NCBI GenBank assembly: GCA_964638635.1
Contig: CAZXAQ010000005.1
Span: 1-64,000 of the forward strand
From: SZUA-430 sp964638635
GTDB lineage: Bacteria; Pseudomonadota; Alphaproteobacteria; Micropepsales; Micropepsaceae
Direction: 5' to 3'
DNA length: 64,000 bases
Shown here: in pieces, positions 20,350 to 27,866 of the stretch
Position numbering within the stretch: the stretch's first letter is position 1
Layout of the letters: each line of letters begins with the position of its first letter
Notes under the pieces: model-generated
The model's database searches: none
Told to the model about the DNA's origin: nothing
What the model saw: only the letters and a program-made list of their open reading frames with translations
Translations under genes and position numbers: made by a program

Positions 20350-20886
20350 TCAGCGGGCGGCAACCCGCTGCCCGCCCTCCGGTCCCAAAATGAACCCCTG
20401 GACCTTGTAAACCCGGCCGCCGTAGTGGCCTTCGGGGGCGTACCAGACCCGGACCTCGGACCAGTCGTTGTCCTCCGACACGTCCATAACCGGGTTGTCC
20501 AGGCTGATTTCTCCGCCGTTCAGCCAGTTCGCGTGGTCGACCACGATCTCCCGGTCGCTCACGACCTTACGGACCACGGCCACATGGCCGCGCTGGGCAT
20601 TGCCGTAGCTCTTCATGACCATCACGGAGCCAACCTCAGGCGCGGACGACCGGCCGAACCGGCCCGCCGCCTGATCCCACCAGGTGTATGCATCCCCCCA
20701 GATCCCGATCCCGGAACTGTCGCGGGCGTAGGGCACACATTGCAGCCGCGGGCCCCCGCGCAGCACGCGCGGTTGGGCTCCCGTGGAGTGCCACGTCACC
20801 GGCCCCGGATCGTCGAAACCCGCGCAACCGCTGAGACCGACCGCCAACACGGCCGCCGCCATAGAAGGAAGAGCTTGCAGTTTCAT
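20350..20886 (-). CDS. CHAP-domain lipoprotein (cysteine amidase/peptidase), copy 2
   Basis: 178 residues with a clean lipoprotein signal (lipobox LSGC, Cys21) and a short linker. The CHAP domain is closely related to the downstream copy: Cys50 in LQCVPYARD, the GDAYTWWDQA motif, His101 in QRGHVAVV, VDHANW and a C-terminal EVRVWYAPEGHYGG matching VRVWYTPTNQWGR in copy 1. The two genes look like a tandem duplication, with copy 1 having gained a longer linker. They are 158 bp apart and may be separately transcribed. Predicted periplasmic or outer-membrane cell-wall enzyme. Confidence 0.87.
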   Translation of the reverse strand: MKLQALPSMAAAVLAVGLSGCAGFDDPGPVTWHSTGAQPRVLRGGPRLQCVPYARDSSGIGIWGDAYTWWDQAAGRFGRSSAPEVGSVMVMKSYGNAQRGHVAVVRKVVSDREIVVDHANWLNGGEISLDNPVMDVSEDNDWSEVRVWYAPEGHYGGRVYKVQGFILGPEGGQRVAAR

Positions 20887-21094
20887 AGCTCGTTAACCAC
20901 CCAGACTGAGAGAACAGCAACCGGCGCAAATGCCCCCGCTGTCACGCGAACCCCATCCTCGCGCAAGGCCGCTCAAAGGCCGTTCAAATGAGAGGCGCGT
21001 TTTAGTTCAAACTGCAACGGACTAGGAATTGCGCCGTTGCCGCTGTTCGCGCTGGTTTAGGCCGGGTAACCGCGGCTGGGAATAATTTCCACAA

Positions 21095-22237
21095 CTAATC
21101 GAGCGTCCGGCGGTAGCGCAAAAGTGCGACAGCCATCGCCGTCAGCATGAAGGCAATCAGCGGCCAAATGTCCGCCACCATGTCGCCGAGATGGCTGCCC
21201 TTCAGCATCACGCCGCGCACGATGCGCATGAAATGCGTGTTCGGCAGAACGCTCCCGATCCATTGCGCCCACACCGGCATGCCGCGGAAAGGGAACATGA
21301 AACCCGAAAGCAAGATCGACGGCAGAAAAAAGAAAAACGTCATCTGCATCGCCTGCAGCTGATTGGCCGCGACCGTCGAAATCGTGAAGCCCACCGAGAG
21401 ATTGGCGGCGATGAAGAGGGCCAGCGCGATCGACAGATCGAAGTAGGACCCAAGCATCGGCACGCCGAACAGCAACCGCGCCGCGATCAGCACGACCGTG
21501 ACCTGAATGTAGCCCATGAAAATGTACGGCAAGATTTTGCCAGCCATCACCTCGAACGGCTGCAGCGGCATCGCGAGCAAATTCTCCATCGTCCCGCGCT
21601 CAACCTCGCGCGTGACGGCCAGCGCCGTGATCATGACCATCGTCATCGTCAAGATCACGCCGATCAGCCCCGGAACGACGTTGTAGGCGGAGATGCCTTC
21701 CGGATTGTACCGCCGATGCACCACGACCTCGAACGGTGCCGGCGTCGGCCGAAGCGACGACAATGCGCCGGTCAGCTCGCGATTGAACACGGTGGCGGGC
21801 AACTGCGCGACGGCACTCACCGCGTTGGCGGCGGCCGCTGGGTCACTCGCGTCGGCTTCAATCAAAACCTGCGGCCGCTCGCCGCGCGCGAGCTCGCGCG
21901 AGAATTCGGGCGGGACGGTCACCACAAAAGCGACGCTTCCGCTCGCCAGCAGCGCCGCGCCTTCGCGCTCGCCCTTGATGATGTTCGTGACCCGGAAGTA
22001 GCCGGAATTTTCAAGCGCCCGGACGAGCGTACGCGAATAGACGCTCGGATCCTGCACGTTCACCGCCGTGGGCAGATGCTTCGGGTCGTTGTTGATTGCG
22101 AACCCGAACAGCACCAGCTGCAAGATCGGAATGCCGATGATCATCGCGAACGTCAGCCGGTCGCGACGCATCTGAATAAGCTCTTTCAGAAACACCGCGC
22201 CGATCCGCGAGAGCGAAATGCCGAACATCGCGCTCAC
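21095..22237 (-). CDS. ABC-2 type transporter permease (YhhJ/YbhR-like)
   Basis: 380-residue inner-membrane permease. One N-terminal helix (about 30-48, including IGIPILQLVLFGFAI) is followed by a large periplasmic loop (about 55-170) and five C-terminal helices, the layout of ABC-2 drug or lipid exporters of the YbhFSR/YhhJ group. The EVERGTMENLLAMPL motif before helix 3 and the FPFRGMPVWAQWIG segment are characteristic. It is the last gene of the TetR-adaptor-ATPase-permease operon and overlaps the ATPase by 4 nt. Only one permease is present, whereas E. coli ybhGFSR has two, so a homodimer is likely. Confidence 0.92.
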   Translation of the reverse strand: MSAMFGISLSRIGAVFLKELIQMRRDRLTFAMIIGIPILQLVLFGFAINNDPKHLPTAVNVQDPSVYSRTLVRALENSGYFRVTNIIKGEREGAALLASGSVAFVVTVPPEFSRELARGERPQVLIEADASDPAAAANAVSAVAQLPATVFNRELTGALSSLRPTPAPFEVVVHRRYNPEGISAYNVVPGLIGVILTMTMVMITALAVTREVERGTMENLLAMPLQPFEVMAGKILPYIFMGYIQVTVVLIAARLLFGVPMLGSYFDLSIALALFIAANLSVGFTISTVAANQLQAMQMTFFFFLPSILLSGFMFPFRGMPVWAQWIGSVLPNTHFMRIVRGVMLKGSHLGDMVADIWPLIAFMLTAMAVALLRYRRTLD

Positions 22238-23163
22238 CCCGTCAACCGCGCCCGGAACGGCGCCATCAGATGAATGAACACGTCCTCAAGGCTCGGCGAC
22301 GACTTGCTCCAGTGAAACCCGGCCCGCGTCCGAAACGGCGCGATCGCCTGATCAAGCTTGGCCGCATCGGTCCCGCTAACATGCAACGTCACGCCGAACA
22401 CGGAGACCTGATCGATACCGGCAAGCCCGTGCAGCTCGCTCGCAAGCGTACGCACGTCGTCGCCGGTCACGATCCAGGTCGCAAGCGTCGACGCGCCGAT
22501 CACCTCATCGACGGTGCCGCGCGCCAACACGGTGCCGTACGCCAGATAGACGATCCGGTCGCAGCGCTCGGCTTCGTCCATGTAGTGCGTCGACACCAGC
22601 ACCGTGAGTCCTTGCGCGGCCAGCTGATGAATCTCATCCCAAAAATCGCGCCGCGCCTGCGGATCGACGCCAGCTGTCGGCTCATCCAAAAGCAGCAGCT
22701 GCGGCCGGTGCAGAATGCACGCGGCAAGGGCGAGGCGTTGCTTCCACCCGCCCGACAGCGTACCCGCCAATTGCTGTTGCCGCTCGACGAGGCCCAGCCG
22801 CTCGATCGCCTGATCGACCGCGCGCACGCGATCGTCCATCTCATAGACGCGGGCGACAAAGTCCAAATTCTCGCGGATCGAGAGATCTTCATAGAACGAA
22901 AAGCGCTGCGTCATATATCCGACATTGCGCTTGATCTGTGCCGCGTCTCGTTTGATGTCGTAACCGAGGCATGTTCCAGTGCCGCTGTCCGGCAGCAAGA
23001 GCCCGCACAGCATGCGGATCGTCGTCGTCTTGCCGCTGCCGTTCGGCCCTAAGAACCCCCAAACCTGGCCGCGTGGCACTTGAATGGAAAACTTGTCGAC
23101 GACCTTGCGCTTGCCGAAACTCTTAGTCAGCTCGCTGACGTCGATCGCGAGCGGGGCGTTCAT
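22234..23163 (-). CDS. ABC transporter ATP-binding protein (YbhF/CcmA-like)
   Basis: 309-residue ATPase. Walker A is GPNGSGKTT (residues 39-47), the ABC signature LSGGWKQRLALA and Walker B LLLLDEPTAGVD follow, with H-loop STHYMDEAERCD. About 80 residues after the ATPase core form a small alpha/beta domain as in CcmA-type exporters. ATG 23163 overlaps the adaptor gene stop by 4 nt and the protein aligns from there; a 23-residue upstream extension would lie inside the adaptor gene. It energises the adjoining ABC-2 permease. Confidence 0.94.
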   Translation of the reverse strand: MNAPLAIDVSELTKSFGKRKVVDKFSIQVPRGQVWGFLGPNGSGKTTTIRMLCGLLLPDSGTGTCLGYDIKRDAAQIKRNVGYMTQRFSFYEDLSIRENLDFVARVYEMDDRVRAVDQAIERLGLVERQQQLAGTLSGGWKQRLALAACILHRPQLLLLDEPTAGVDPQARRDFWDEIHQLAAQGLTVLVSTHYMDEAERCDRIVYLAYGTVLARGTVDEVIGASTLATWIVTGDDVRTLASELHGLAGIDQVSVFGVTLHVSGTDAAKLDQAIAPFRTRAGFHWSKSSPSLEDVFIHLMAPFRARLTG

Positions 23164-24095
23164 GGCAGGGTCACATCGATCGGTTGACCGGGCGTGAGCA
23201 CGCCGCCGTCCGGCACCGCCTCGACCATCCAAACCAGTTTCTCGCGCGACCCAACGCTATAGATGACGGGCGGCGTAAACTCCGCGGCCGAGGCGATGAA
23301 CGTCACGCGCCCCTTCAAGCCTTGCGCGCACCCGTCGCACGCGATGCCAACAACCGCACCGACGGCAAGCTTCGCCCGCTGTTGCTCCGGCACGAAGAAG
23401 CGCAGCTTCACGTTCTGCGGCGGCAGCAACTGCACGACCGCACCGCTCGGCGGCACGAACTCGCCCGCGCGTCGAAGCGTATCCTCGACACGCCCCGCGA
23501 CCTTCGCCCGAATCCGCCGCTGACTGAGAGCATACTCGGCCCGCGCGAGCGCTGCCCTCGCACCCTCCGCGCTGGCGCGCGCGGCCGCGATCTCGTCGTT
23601 GCGCGCGCCCTTGCGCGCGAGCGCAAGGTTCGCCTCTGTCTGCTTCACCTGCATGAGCGCGGCATCGCGCTGCGCACGGCGCGTATCGAGCGCCGCTTGC
23701 GAAACGAACCCGCGTTGCTTCAAATCGATGGCGCGCTTGAATTCCGCCTCGGCGAGCGTCCGGTTCGCGACAGCTTGCGTGTGCGCCGCCTCAAGAGCCG
23801 CAATCTCGTCCGAGCGCCGGCCCTTTTCCAAATTCGCGAGTTGCGCTTCGGCCTGCCGCAGCTGCGCTGCCGCTTGGTCGCGCTGCGCCAGCTGTGTGTC
23901 CGCATCCAACGTGAACAGCGGATCGCCCACCTTCACCTGCGCGCCGCGCGTGACCAGGACCTCGCTCACCCAACCGCCCTCGGGCGCGGCGACGTAAACG
24001 TAGTCGCCTTCCGCATAGCCCGTAACCGTGCGTGGCGGCTCGCTGCTGCACGCCGCGAGCGCCAGTGTCAGTGCGATCGCAATCTGAATCCTCAT
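23160..24095 (-). CDS. HlyD-family membrane-fusion protein (YbhG-like), lipoprotein
   Basis: 311 residues. The N-terminal hydrophobic segment ends in lipobox LAAC (Cys16, then Ser), so the protein is lipid-anchored rather than held by a full TM helix. A biotinyl-lipoyl half (about 30-68), a long Ala/Gln/Arg-rich coiled-coil hairpin (about 68-190) and the second lipoyl half with the barrel (about 190-311) follow. It would bridge the ABC-2 permease to an outer-membrane channel; no TolC gene is in the window. Overlaps of 4 nt on both sides join it to tetR and the ATPase gene. Confidence 0.92.
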   Translation of the reverse strand: MRIQIAIALTLALAACSSEPPRTVTGYAEGDYVYVAAPEGGWVSEVLVTRGAQVKVGDPLFTLDADTQLAQRDQAAAQLRQAEAQLANLEKGRRSDEIAALEAAHTQAVANRTLAEAEFKRAIDLKQRGFVSQAALDTRRAQRDAALMQVKQTEANLALARKGARNDEIAAARASAEGARAALARAEYALSQRRIRAKVAGRVEDTLRRAGEFVPPSGAVVQLLPPQNVKLRFFVPEQQRAKLAVGAVVGIACDGCAQGLKGRVTFIASAAEFTPPVIYSVGSREKLVWMVEAVPDGGVLTPGQPIDVTLP

Positions 24096-24733
24096 GGCAC
24101 ACTCCCAACAGCGATGCCCCGCAAAAACGTATCGATGTGTTGTGCGATGAACGTCTCGGCGTTGAGCGTCTCGCCGTCGAATTGCGCGAACGTGGTCTGC
24201 CAGAGCGCCGTAAACACGATCGGCGAGAACGCGTTGAACGCCGCATGCTTCGGATCGACGTCGCGAAAGCGTCCTTCTGCAATCCCGCGCTCGATGATCG
24301 CGGAGAGAATGTTCACGCCGCGGGAGATCACCTGCCGCTTGTAGCTTTCGGCGAGCTTCGGAAACCGTCCGCCCTCGCCGACGATCAGGCGGGGGAACTT
24401 CATCATCCGCTCGTCGCGCAACACGCCGCCCATGAAGGTCAGCGCGCGCCGCAACATCGTGTCGGCCGGGATCGTGGTGTCGGCCGCCAACGCGCGTAGC
24501 GTCTCGATGTTCGGCAGCGGGATCGCCTGGACCAGCGCCTCGAACACGTCGTCCTTGCTGTCGAAGTAGAGGTAGATCGTGCCTTTGCTGACCCCGGCGC
24601 GCGCCGCGATGTCTTCAAGCCGCGCCGCCGCAAACCCCTTCTCGAAGAAGACGTCGAGCGCCGCCTCGAGGAGTTCGGCCGGCCGAGCCTCCTTACGTCG
24701 CTGCCACCGTTGAGATCGAACAGGCTGGGTCAT
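24092..24733 (-). CDS. TetR/AcrR-family repressor of the adjacent exporter
   Basis: 213 residues. The N-terminal TetR helix-turn-helix is clear (IAARAGVSKGTIYLYF, about residues 42-57), preceded by the first helix with ARPAELLEAALDVFFEKGF. The C-terminal ligand domain resembles that of CecR/YbiH-type regulators, which in E. coli control ybhGFSR. The gene is first in the exporter operon, so autoregulation is likely. A perfect 10-bp palindrome 15 bp upstream of the start is the obvious operator. Confidence 0.92.
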   Translation of the reverse strand: MTQPVRSQRWQRRKEARPAELLEAALDVFFEKGFAAARLEDIAARAGVSKGTIYLYFDSKDDVFEALVQAIPLPNIETLRALAADTTIPADTMLRRALTFMGGVLRDERMMKFPRLIVGEGGRFPKLAESYKRQVISRGVNILSAIIERGIAEGRFRDVDPKHAAFNAFSPIVFTALWQTTFAQFDGETLNAETFIAQHIDTFLRGIAVGSVP

Positions 24734-24748
24734 GGTTAAATAAATAAC

Positions 24749-24758
24749 TGACTAGTCA
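24749..24758. promoter_or_regulatory. Putative TetR operator
   Basis: Perfect palindrome TGACTAGTCA in an AT-rich stretch, 15 bp before the tetR start codon. TetR/AcrR regulators of efflux systems often bind TGAC-n-GTCA palindromes. The link to this TetR is an inference. Confidence 0.6.
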
Positions 24759-24800
24759 TTAAGTAACACCTATCGCGCTCGTGAACAAGATTAATGAGTG

Positions 24801-24814
24801 GTTACATCTGTAAC
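24801..24814. promoter_or_regulatory. Second palindrome in the tetR/microprotein spacer
   Basis: GTTACA-TC-TGTAAC, a 6-bp perfect inverted repeat with a 2-bp centre, lies about 67 bp upstream of tetR and about 185 bp upstream of the microprotein genes. It differs from the TGACTAGTCA site, so a different regulator may use it. The rest of this 266-bp spacer has no recognisable gene; a possible TTGAAT / AAATAC promoter pair lies at about 24901-24929, facing the microproteins. Confidence 0.4.
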
Positions 24815-24999
24815 GTAGTTAAGGGACTGAAAAACAAGGGATTTTCTGTCCGGGCGCGGAGCCATGCGGCAGAGTCAGAGCTGACATGCAAACAGTGCAG
24901 TTGAATTCTCAGTATTACGGACCAAATACTAGTCCATCAGCAAGGACGTACCGCCGCCCGCAGGACCCAAGGGGCGGCACCACAGAAGGAGAGACGGCA

Positions 25000-25104
25000 A
25001 TGAAAACAATGACGGTCATGATCGAATGGTCTGCGATCGCAGTCGCCCTCTACGCGACGCTCGCCATGGCCCTTCCGGTCCAGGCCTTCGCCGGCCTCGC
25101 CTAA
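25000..25104 (+). CDS. Hydrophobic microprotein 1 (34 aa)
   Basis: ATG 25000 follows a textbook ribosome site (AAGGAG, 8-nt spacing). The product is MKTMTVMIEWSAIAVALY followed by a hydrophobic tail ending in AFAGLA: a short polar start and one likely membrane helix (about 7-30). It is not recognised. Reality is supported by the strong ribosome site and by the next gene, which encodes a similar peptide sharing the pattern M-x-T-x-T-x-x-I-x-W-S-A-x-x-x-A-x-Y. A longer frame starting at 24886 is possible but lacks a ribosome site. It could be a membrane peptide, a small regulator or an exported signal. Confidence 0.65.
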   Translation: MKTMTVMIEWSAIAVALYATLAMALPVQAFAGLA

Positions 25105-25152
25105 CGCCACCAGCCCAACCCCAAGAAATTCAATTCGCAGGAGAAAATGACA

Positions 25153-25254
25153 ATGCAAACGCTCACGACGATCATCCAGTGGTCAGCTCTTACGTTCGCG
25201 GCTTACATGGCCGTCTCGACGCTTCTGATCGGCACCCCCGGCATCTTCGCCTAA
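25153..25254 (+). CDS. Hydrophobic microprotein 2 (33 aa), paralogue of microprotein 1
   Basis: Begins MQTLTTIIQWSALTFAAY and ends GTPGIFA, with one hydrophobic helix. AGGAG lies 9 nt before ATG 25153; the alternative ATG at 25147 is only 3 nt from it and so less likely. At least nine of the first 18 residues equal those of microprotein 1 at the same positions, while the C-terminal halves have drifted apart. The 48-bp spacing and shared strand imply one transcript, which ends at the hairpin at about 25279-25324. Function unknown. Confidence 0.65.
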   Translation: MQTLTTIIQWSALTFAAYMAVSTLLIGTPGIFA

Positions 25255-25271
25255 GAGAAGCTTGACCGGCT

Positions 25272-25526
25272 TCAACGTCGGGGCCCGCGGCAAATCAAGA
25301 GCCGCCGGGCCCCGAAGTCGTTTTGGCCCTCGGCGACGACGGCATGCCCGTCGCGCTGACACAGATGGCGGAGATCGAGGGGCGCCAGTGCGTCGGTCAC
25401 GGTAACCGCCAGGAACGTGCCCTCCGCCATGTCCCGCAACGCCTTCGCTGTCATCAGCGACGGCATCGGACACTTGAGCCCCGTGAGGTCGAGTTGTCGC
25501 GCTGTCTTCCAATCCGCCGCGTTCAT
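25272..25526 (-). CDS. TusA-like sulfurtransferase/sulfur carrier family protein
   Basis: 84 residues in the SirA/TusA/YedF fold. The motif LDLTGLKCPMP carries the conserved CPxP with Cys19, the persulfide-bearing residue in TusA. A C-terminal LLICRGPRR strand completes the fold. Family roles include tRNA thiolation, sulfur trafficking and molybdenum-cofactor sulfuration; which applies here cannot be read. The start is the ATG giving MNAADWK, where similarity begins. Longer upstream frames overlap the divergent acyl-CoA synthetase region. The ribosome site is weak. Confidence 0.83.
   Translation of the reverse strand: MNAADWKTARQLDLTGLKCPMPSLMTAKALRDMAEGTFLAVTVTDALAPLDLRHLCQRDGHAVVAEGQNDFGARRLLICRGPRR
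25279..25324 (+). terminator. Strong GC hairpin downstream of the microproteins
   Basis: A stem of 13 bp with one bulge (CGGGGCCCGCGGC against GCCGCCGGGCCCCG) and a 9-nt loop, followed after six bases by TTTT. It starts 24 bp past microprotein 2 and overlaps the last codons of the convergent tusA-like gene, so it probably terminates the microprotein transcript and may work in both directions. Confidence 0.65.
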
Positions 25527-25647
25527 GGAAAGTTCGGTTGACCCCTCGCGCTTTGCCCCTAACTTCGCGACAAGAACAGTACGCGATGGCCGCCATCGCA
25601 AGCCAATCGAATAACAACGGCCGGGGGCCGCAAGGGGGGACTTTAGG

Positions 25648-27429
25648 GTGTTCGGCGCAATTGCTCGCGAATGGCGGTTCCTATCCGCGACGACCCGCGT
25701 CTTGCGGATCATGGCCAAGGTCACGCCGGACTCCCCCCACACCGTCGCCGACATCATCGAGAAATGGGCGACGAAGCGCCCGAACAACGTCGCGATTTGG
25801 TTCGAAGACAAGAAATACACCTACCGCCAATACGACGCTGCTGCGAACCGCTACGCCCGCTGGGCCCAATCGCTGGGCCTGAAGAAGGGTGACGCGGTCG
25901 CCCTGCTAATGGAAAACCGCCCCGAATACCTGTTCGCCTGGGGCGGCCTCATCAAGATCGGCGTGACCGTCGCGCTCATCAACACGAACCTGCGCGAGCG
26001 GGCGCTCGCGCACAGCCTCGTTATCTCAGGCGCCAAACATCTCGTGCTAGGCGCGGAACTCGCTGACAACTACGCCTCGTGCATCGACGACATGCAGGAG
26101 AAGCTGACGGTTTGGGCGACCGGCGGCGCGGTCGCCGGTGCCGAAGACCTCGACAAAGCGCTCGCTGCACAGTCCGACGCTCCGTTGCCGAAAGACGCAC
26201 GCAAGGGTCTGACCGCAAACGACAAGTGCTTCTACATCTACACCTCCGGCACGACCGGCCTGCCCAAGGCCGCGAACATGAGCCATCTGCGCATTCAGAT
26301 GATGATGAACTCGTTCGCCGCGGCAATGCGCTCGACCGAGCGTGATCGCATGTATGTCGTATTGCCGCTCTATCACTCCGCCGGCGGCGTCTGCGCGATC
26401 GGCTCCACCTTGACCGTCGGCGGCTCGGTCATCATCCGCCGGAAGTTCTCGGCAACGGCGTTCTGGGACGACTGCGTCAAGTACCGCGCGACCCAATTCG
26501 AATACATCGGCGAACTCTGCCGCTATCTCTTGAACTCCCCGCCGCACCCCAAGGAACGCAAGCATCGCCTGCGCGTCACCATGGGCAACGGCCTCCGACC
26601 CGAAATCTGGCCCGCCTTCAAAGCGCGCTTCCGCATTCCGCGTATCATCGAGTTCTACGGTGCGACCGAAGGCAACGTCTCGATGGTCAATTTCGACGGC
26701 AAAGTCGGCTCCATCGGCCGCATCCCGGGCTACATGCGCCGCGTCATCCAAACGCGCCTCGTTCAATTCGATATCGAGCACGAACAGCCCGTGCGCAACG
26801 ACAAGGGCTTTTGCATCGAATGCAAACCCGACGAAGTGGGCGAGGCGATCGGCAAGATCGACGAACAGCGCGGCCGCTTTGAGGGCTATTCCAAAGGCAC
26901 CGACACCGAGAAGAAGATCCTGCGCGACGTTTTCGAAAAGGGCGACGCCTGGTTCCGCACCGGCGACCTCTTGAAGCGCGACGCCCTGAACTATTTCTAC
27001 TTCATCGACCGCATCGGCGACACGTTCCGCTGGAAGGGCGAGAACGTGGCGACCAGCGAAGTTGCCGAAGCGATCTCGATCTTCCCCGGCATCAAGGAAG
27101 CGAACGTCTACGGTGTGAAAGTCCCCGGCACCGACGGCCGCGCGGGCATGGCGGCCCTCGTCACGGCGGCGCCCATCGATCTCGCCAAGTTCAAAGCCCA
27201 CCTTGAAAAGAACCTGGCCGCCTACGCACGGCCCATCTTCCTGCGCATGCAAGGCGAAATCGAAGTCACCGGCACGTTCAAGCACCGCAAGGTCGAACTG
27301 GTGAAAGAGGGCTACGACCCGCGCACGGTCAAAGAACCGCTCTTCTTCCTCGACCCCGTCGACGGCCAATACGTGCCGCTCACACCAGAACTCTACGACC
27401 GCATGATGGCGGGCGAGATCAGGCTCTAG
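25648..27429 (+). CDS. Very-long/long-chain acyl-CoA synthetase, FATP-like
   Basis: 593-residue AMP-forming enzyme that activates fatty acids to CoA thioesters. Visible: the phosphate loop YTSGTTGLPKAA (about 198-209), the FYGATEGNVSMVN motif, the adenine region WFRTGDLLKRD and FIDRIGDTFRWKGENVATSEVA, and a C-terminal FKHRKVELVKEGYDP typical of FATP/SLC27-type synthetases rather than plain FadD. A GTG start at 25648 has a GGGGGGA site 6 nt upstream. It is divergent from the tusA-like gene. The stop overlaps the convergent GFA gene by 4 nt (CTAG). Confidence 0.93.
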   Translation: MFGAIAREWRFLSATTRVLRIMAKVTPDSPHTVADIIEKWATKRPNNVAIWFEDKKYTYRQYDAAANRYARWAQSLGLKKGDAVALLMENRPEYLFAWGGLIKIGVTVALINTNLRERALAHSLVISGAKHLVLGAELADNYASCIDDMQEKLTVWATGGAVAGAEDLDKALAAQSDAPLPKDARKGLTANDKCFYIYTSGTTGLPKAANMSHLRIQMMMNSFAAAMRSTERDRMYVVLPLYHSAGGVCAIGSTLTVGGSVIIRRKFSATAFWDDCVKYRATQFEYIGELCRYLLNSPPHPKERKHRLRVTMGNGLRPEIWPAFKARFRIPRIIEFYGATEGNVSMVNFDGKVGSIGRIPGYMRRVIQTRLVQFDIEHEQPVRNDKGFCIECKPDEVGEAIGKIDEQRGRFEGYSKGTDTEKKILRDVFEKGDAWFRTGDLLKRDALNYFYFIDRIGDTFRWKGENVATSEVAEAISIFPGIKEANVYGVKVPGTDGRAGMAALVTAAPIDLAKFKAHLEKNLAAYARPIFLRMQGEIEVTGTFKHRKVELVKEGYDPRTVKEPLFFLDPVDGQYVPLTPELYDRMMAGEIRL

Positions 27430-27857
27430 ACGTTGAGCACCTCGACCGGCGTCCAGCGCTGTTTGCGCCGCTCGCCGCGCGAAGAGGGCGTCTCGTTGTC
27501 GTAGCTGATCGCGACAACCGGCGCCGTGAACGCGGCGCGGTCATGCAGCACATTCGCGTTGACGATGCCCCAGAATTCGTCGCCCTCACCGTAGATCGCG
27601 CCCACATAAACCCCGCACCGCGCGCAGATCAGAAAGTCGGAGGTCTTGAGCCCAAAGCGGTAGCGAATGAGCGACCCGTCGTCCGCATCGAAGCGCAGCG
27701 CACCGTCCGCATCGCTCACCGTCAACGCGCCGTGCGAGCGGCAGAACGAACATTGGCACGCCCGCCGCTCGATCGATGCAGCGGGCAGGGCGCTTTCGAA
27801 CGTGACGCGCAAGGCGCCGCAATGGCACCCGCCGCCAAACGCCATCATCGCGCCCAT
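27426..27857 (-). CDS. GFA-family (glutathione-dependent formaldehyde-activating enzyme-like) protein
   Basis: 143 residues with the zinc-binding cysteine pattern of the GFA/CENP-V fold: GGCHCGAL near residue 10, ACQCSFCRSHGA and ICARCGVYVG. Only one member, Gfa, is linked to S-hydroxymethylglutathione formation, and even that is disputed; most are uncharacterised. It follows the LLM oxidoreductase gene by 9 bp on the same strand, so the two probably form an operon. Its stop is shared with the acyl-CoA synthetase on the other strand. Confidence 0.85.
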   Translation of the reverse strand: MGAMMAFGGGCHCGALRVTFESALPAASIERRACQCSFCRSHGALTVSDADGALRFDADDGSLIRYRFGLKTSDFLICARCGVYVGAIYGEGDEFWGIVNANVLHDRAAFTAPVVAISYDNETPSSRGERRKQRWTPVEVLNV

Positions 27858-27866
27858 GCAAGCCTC

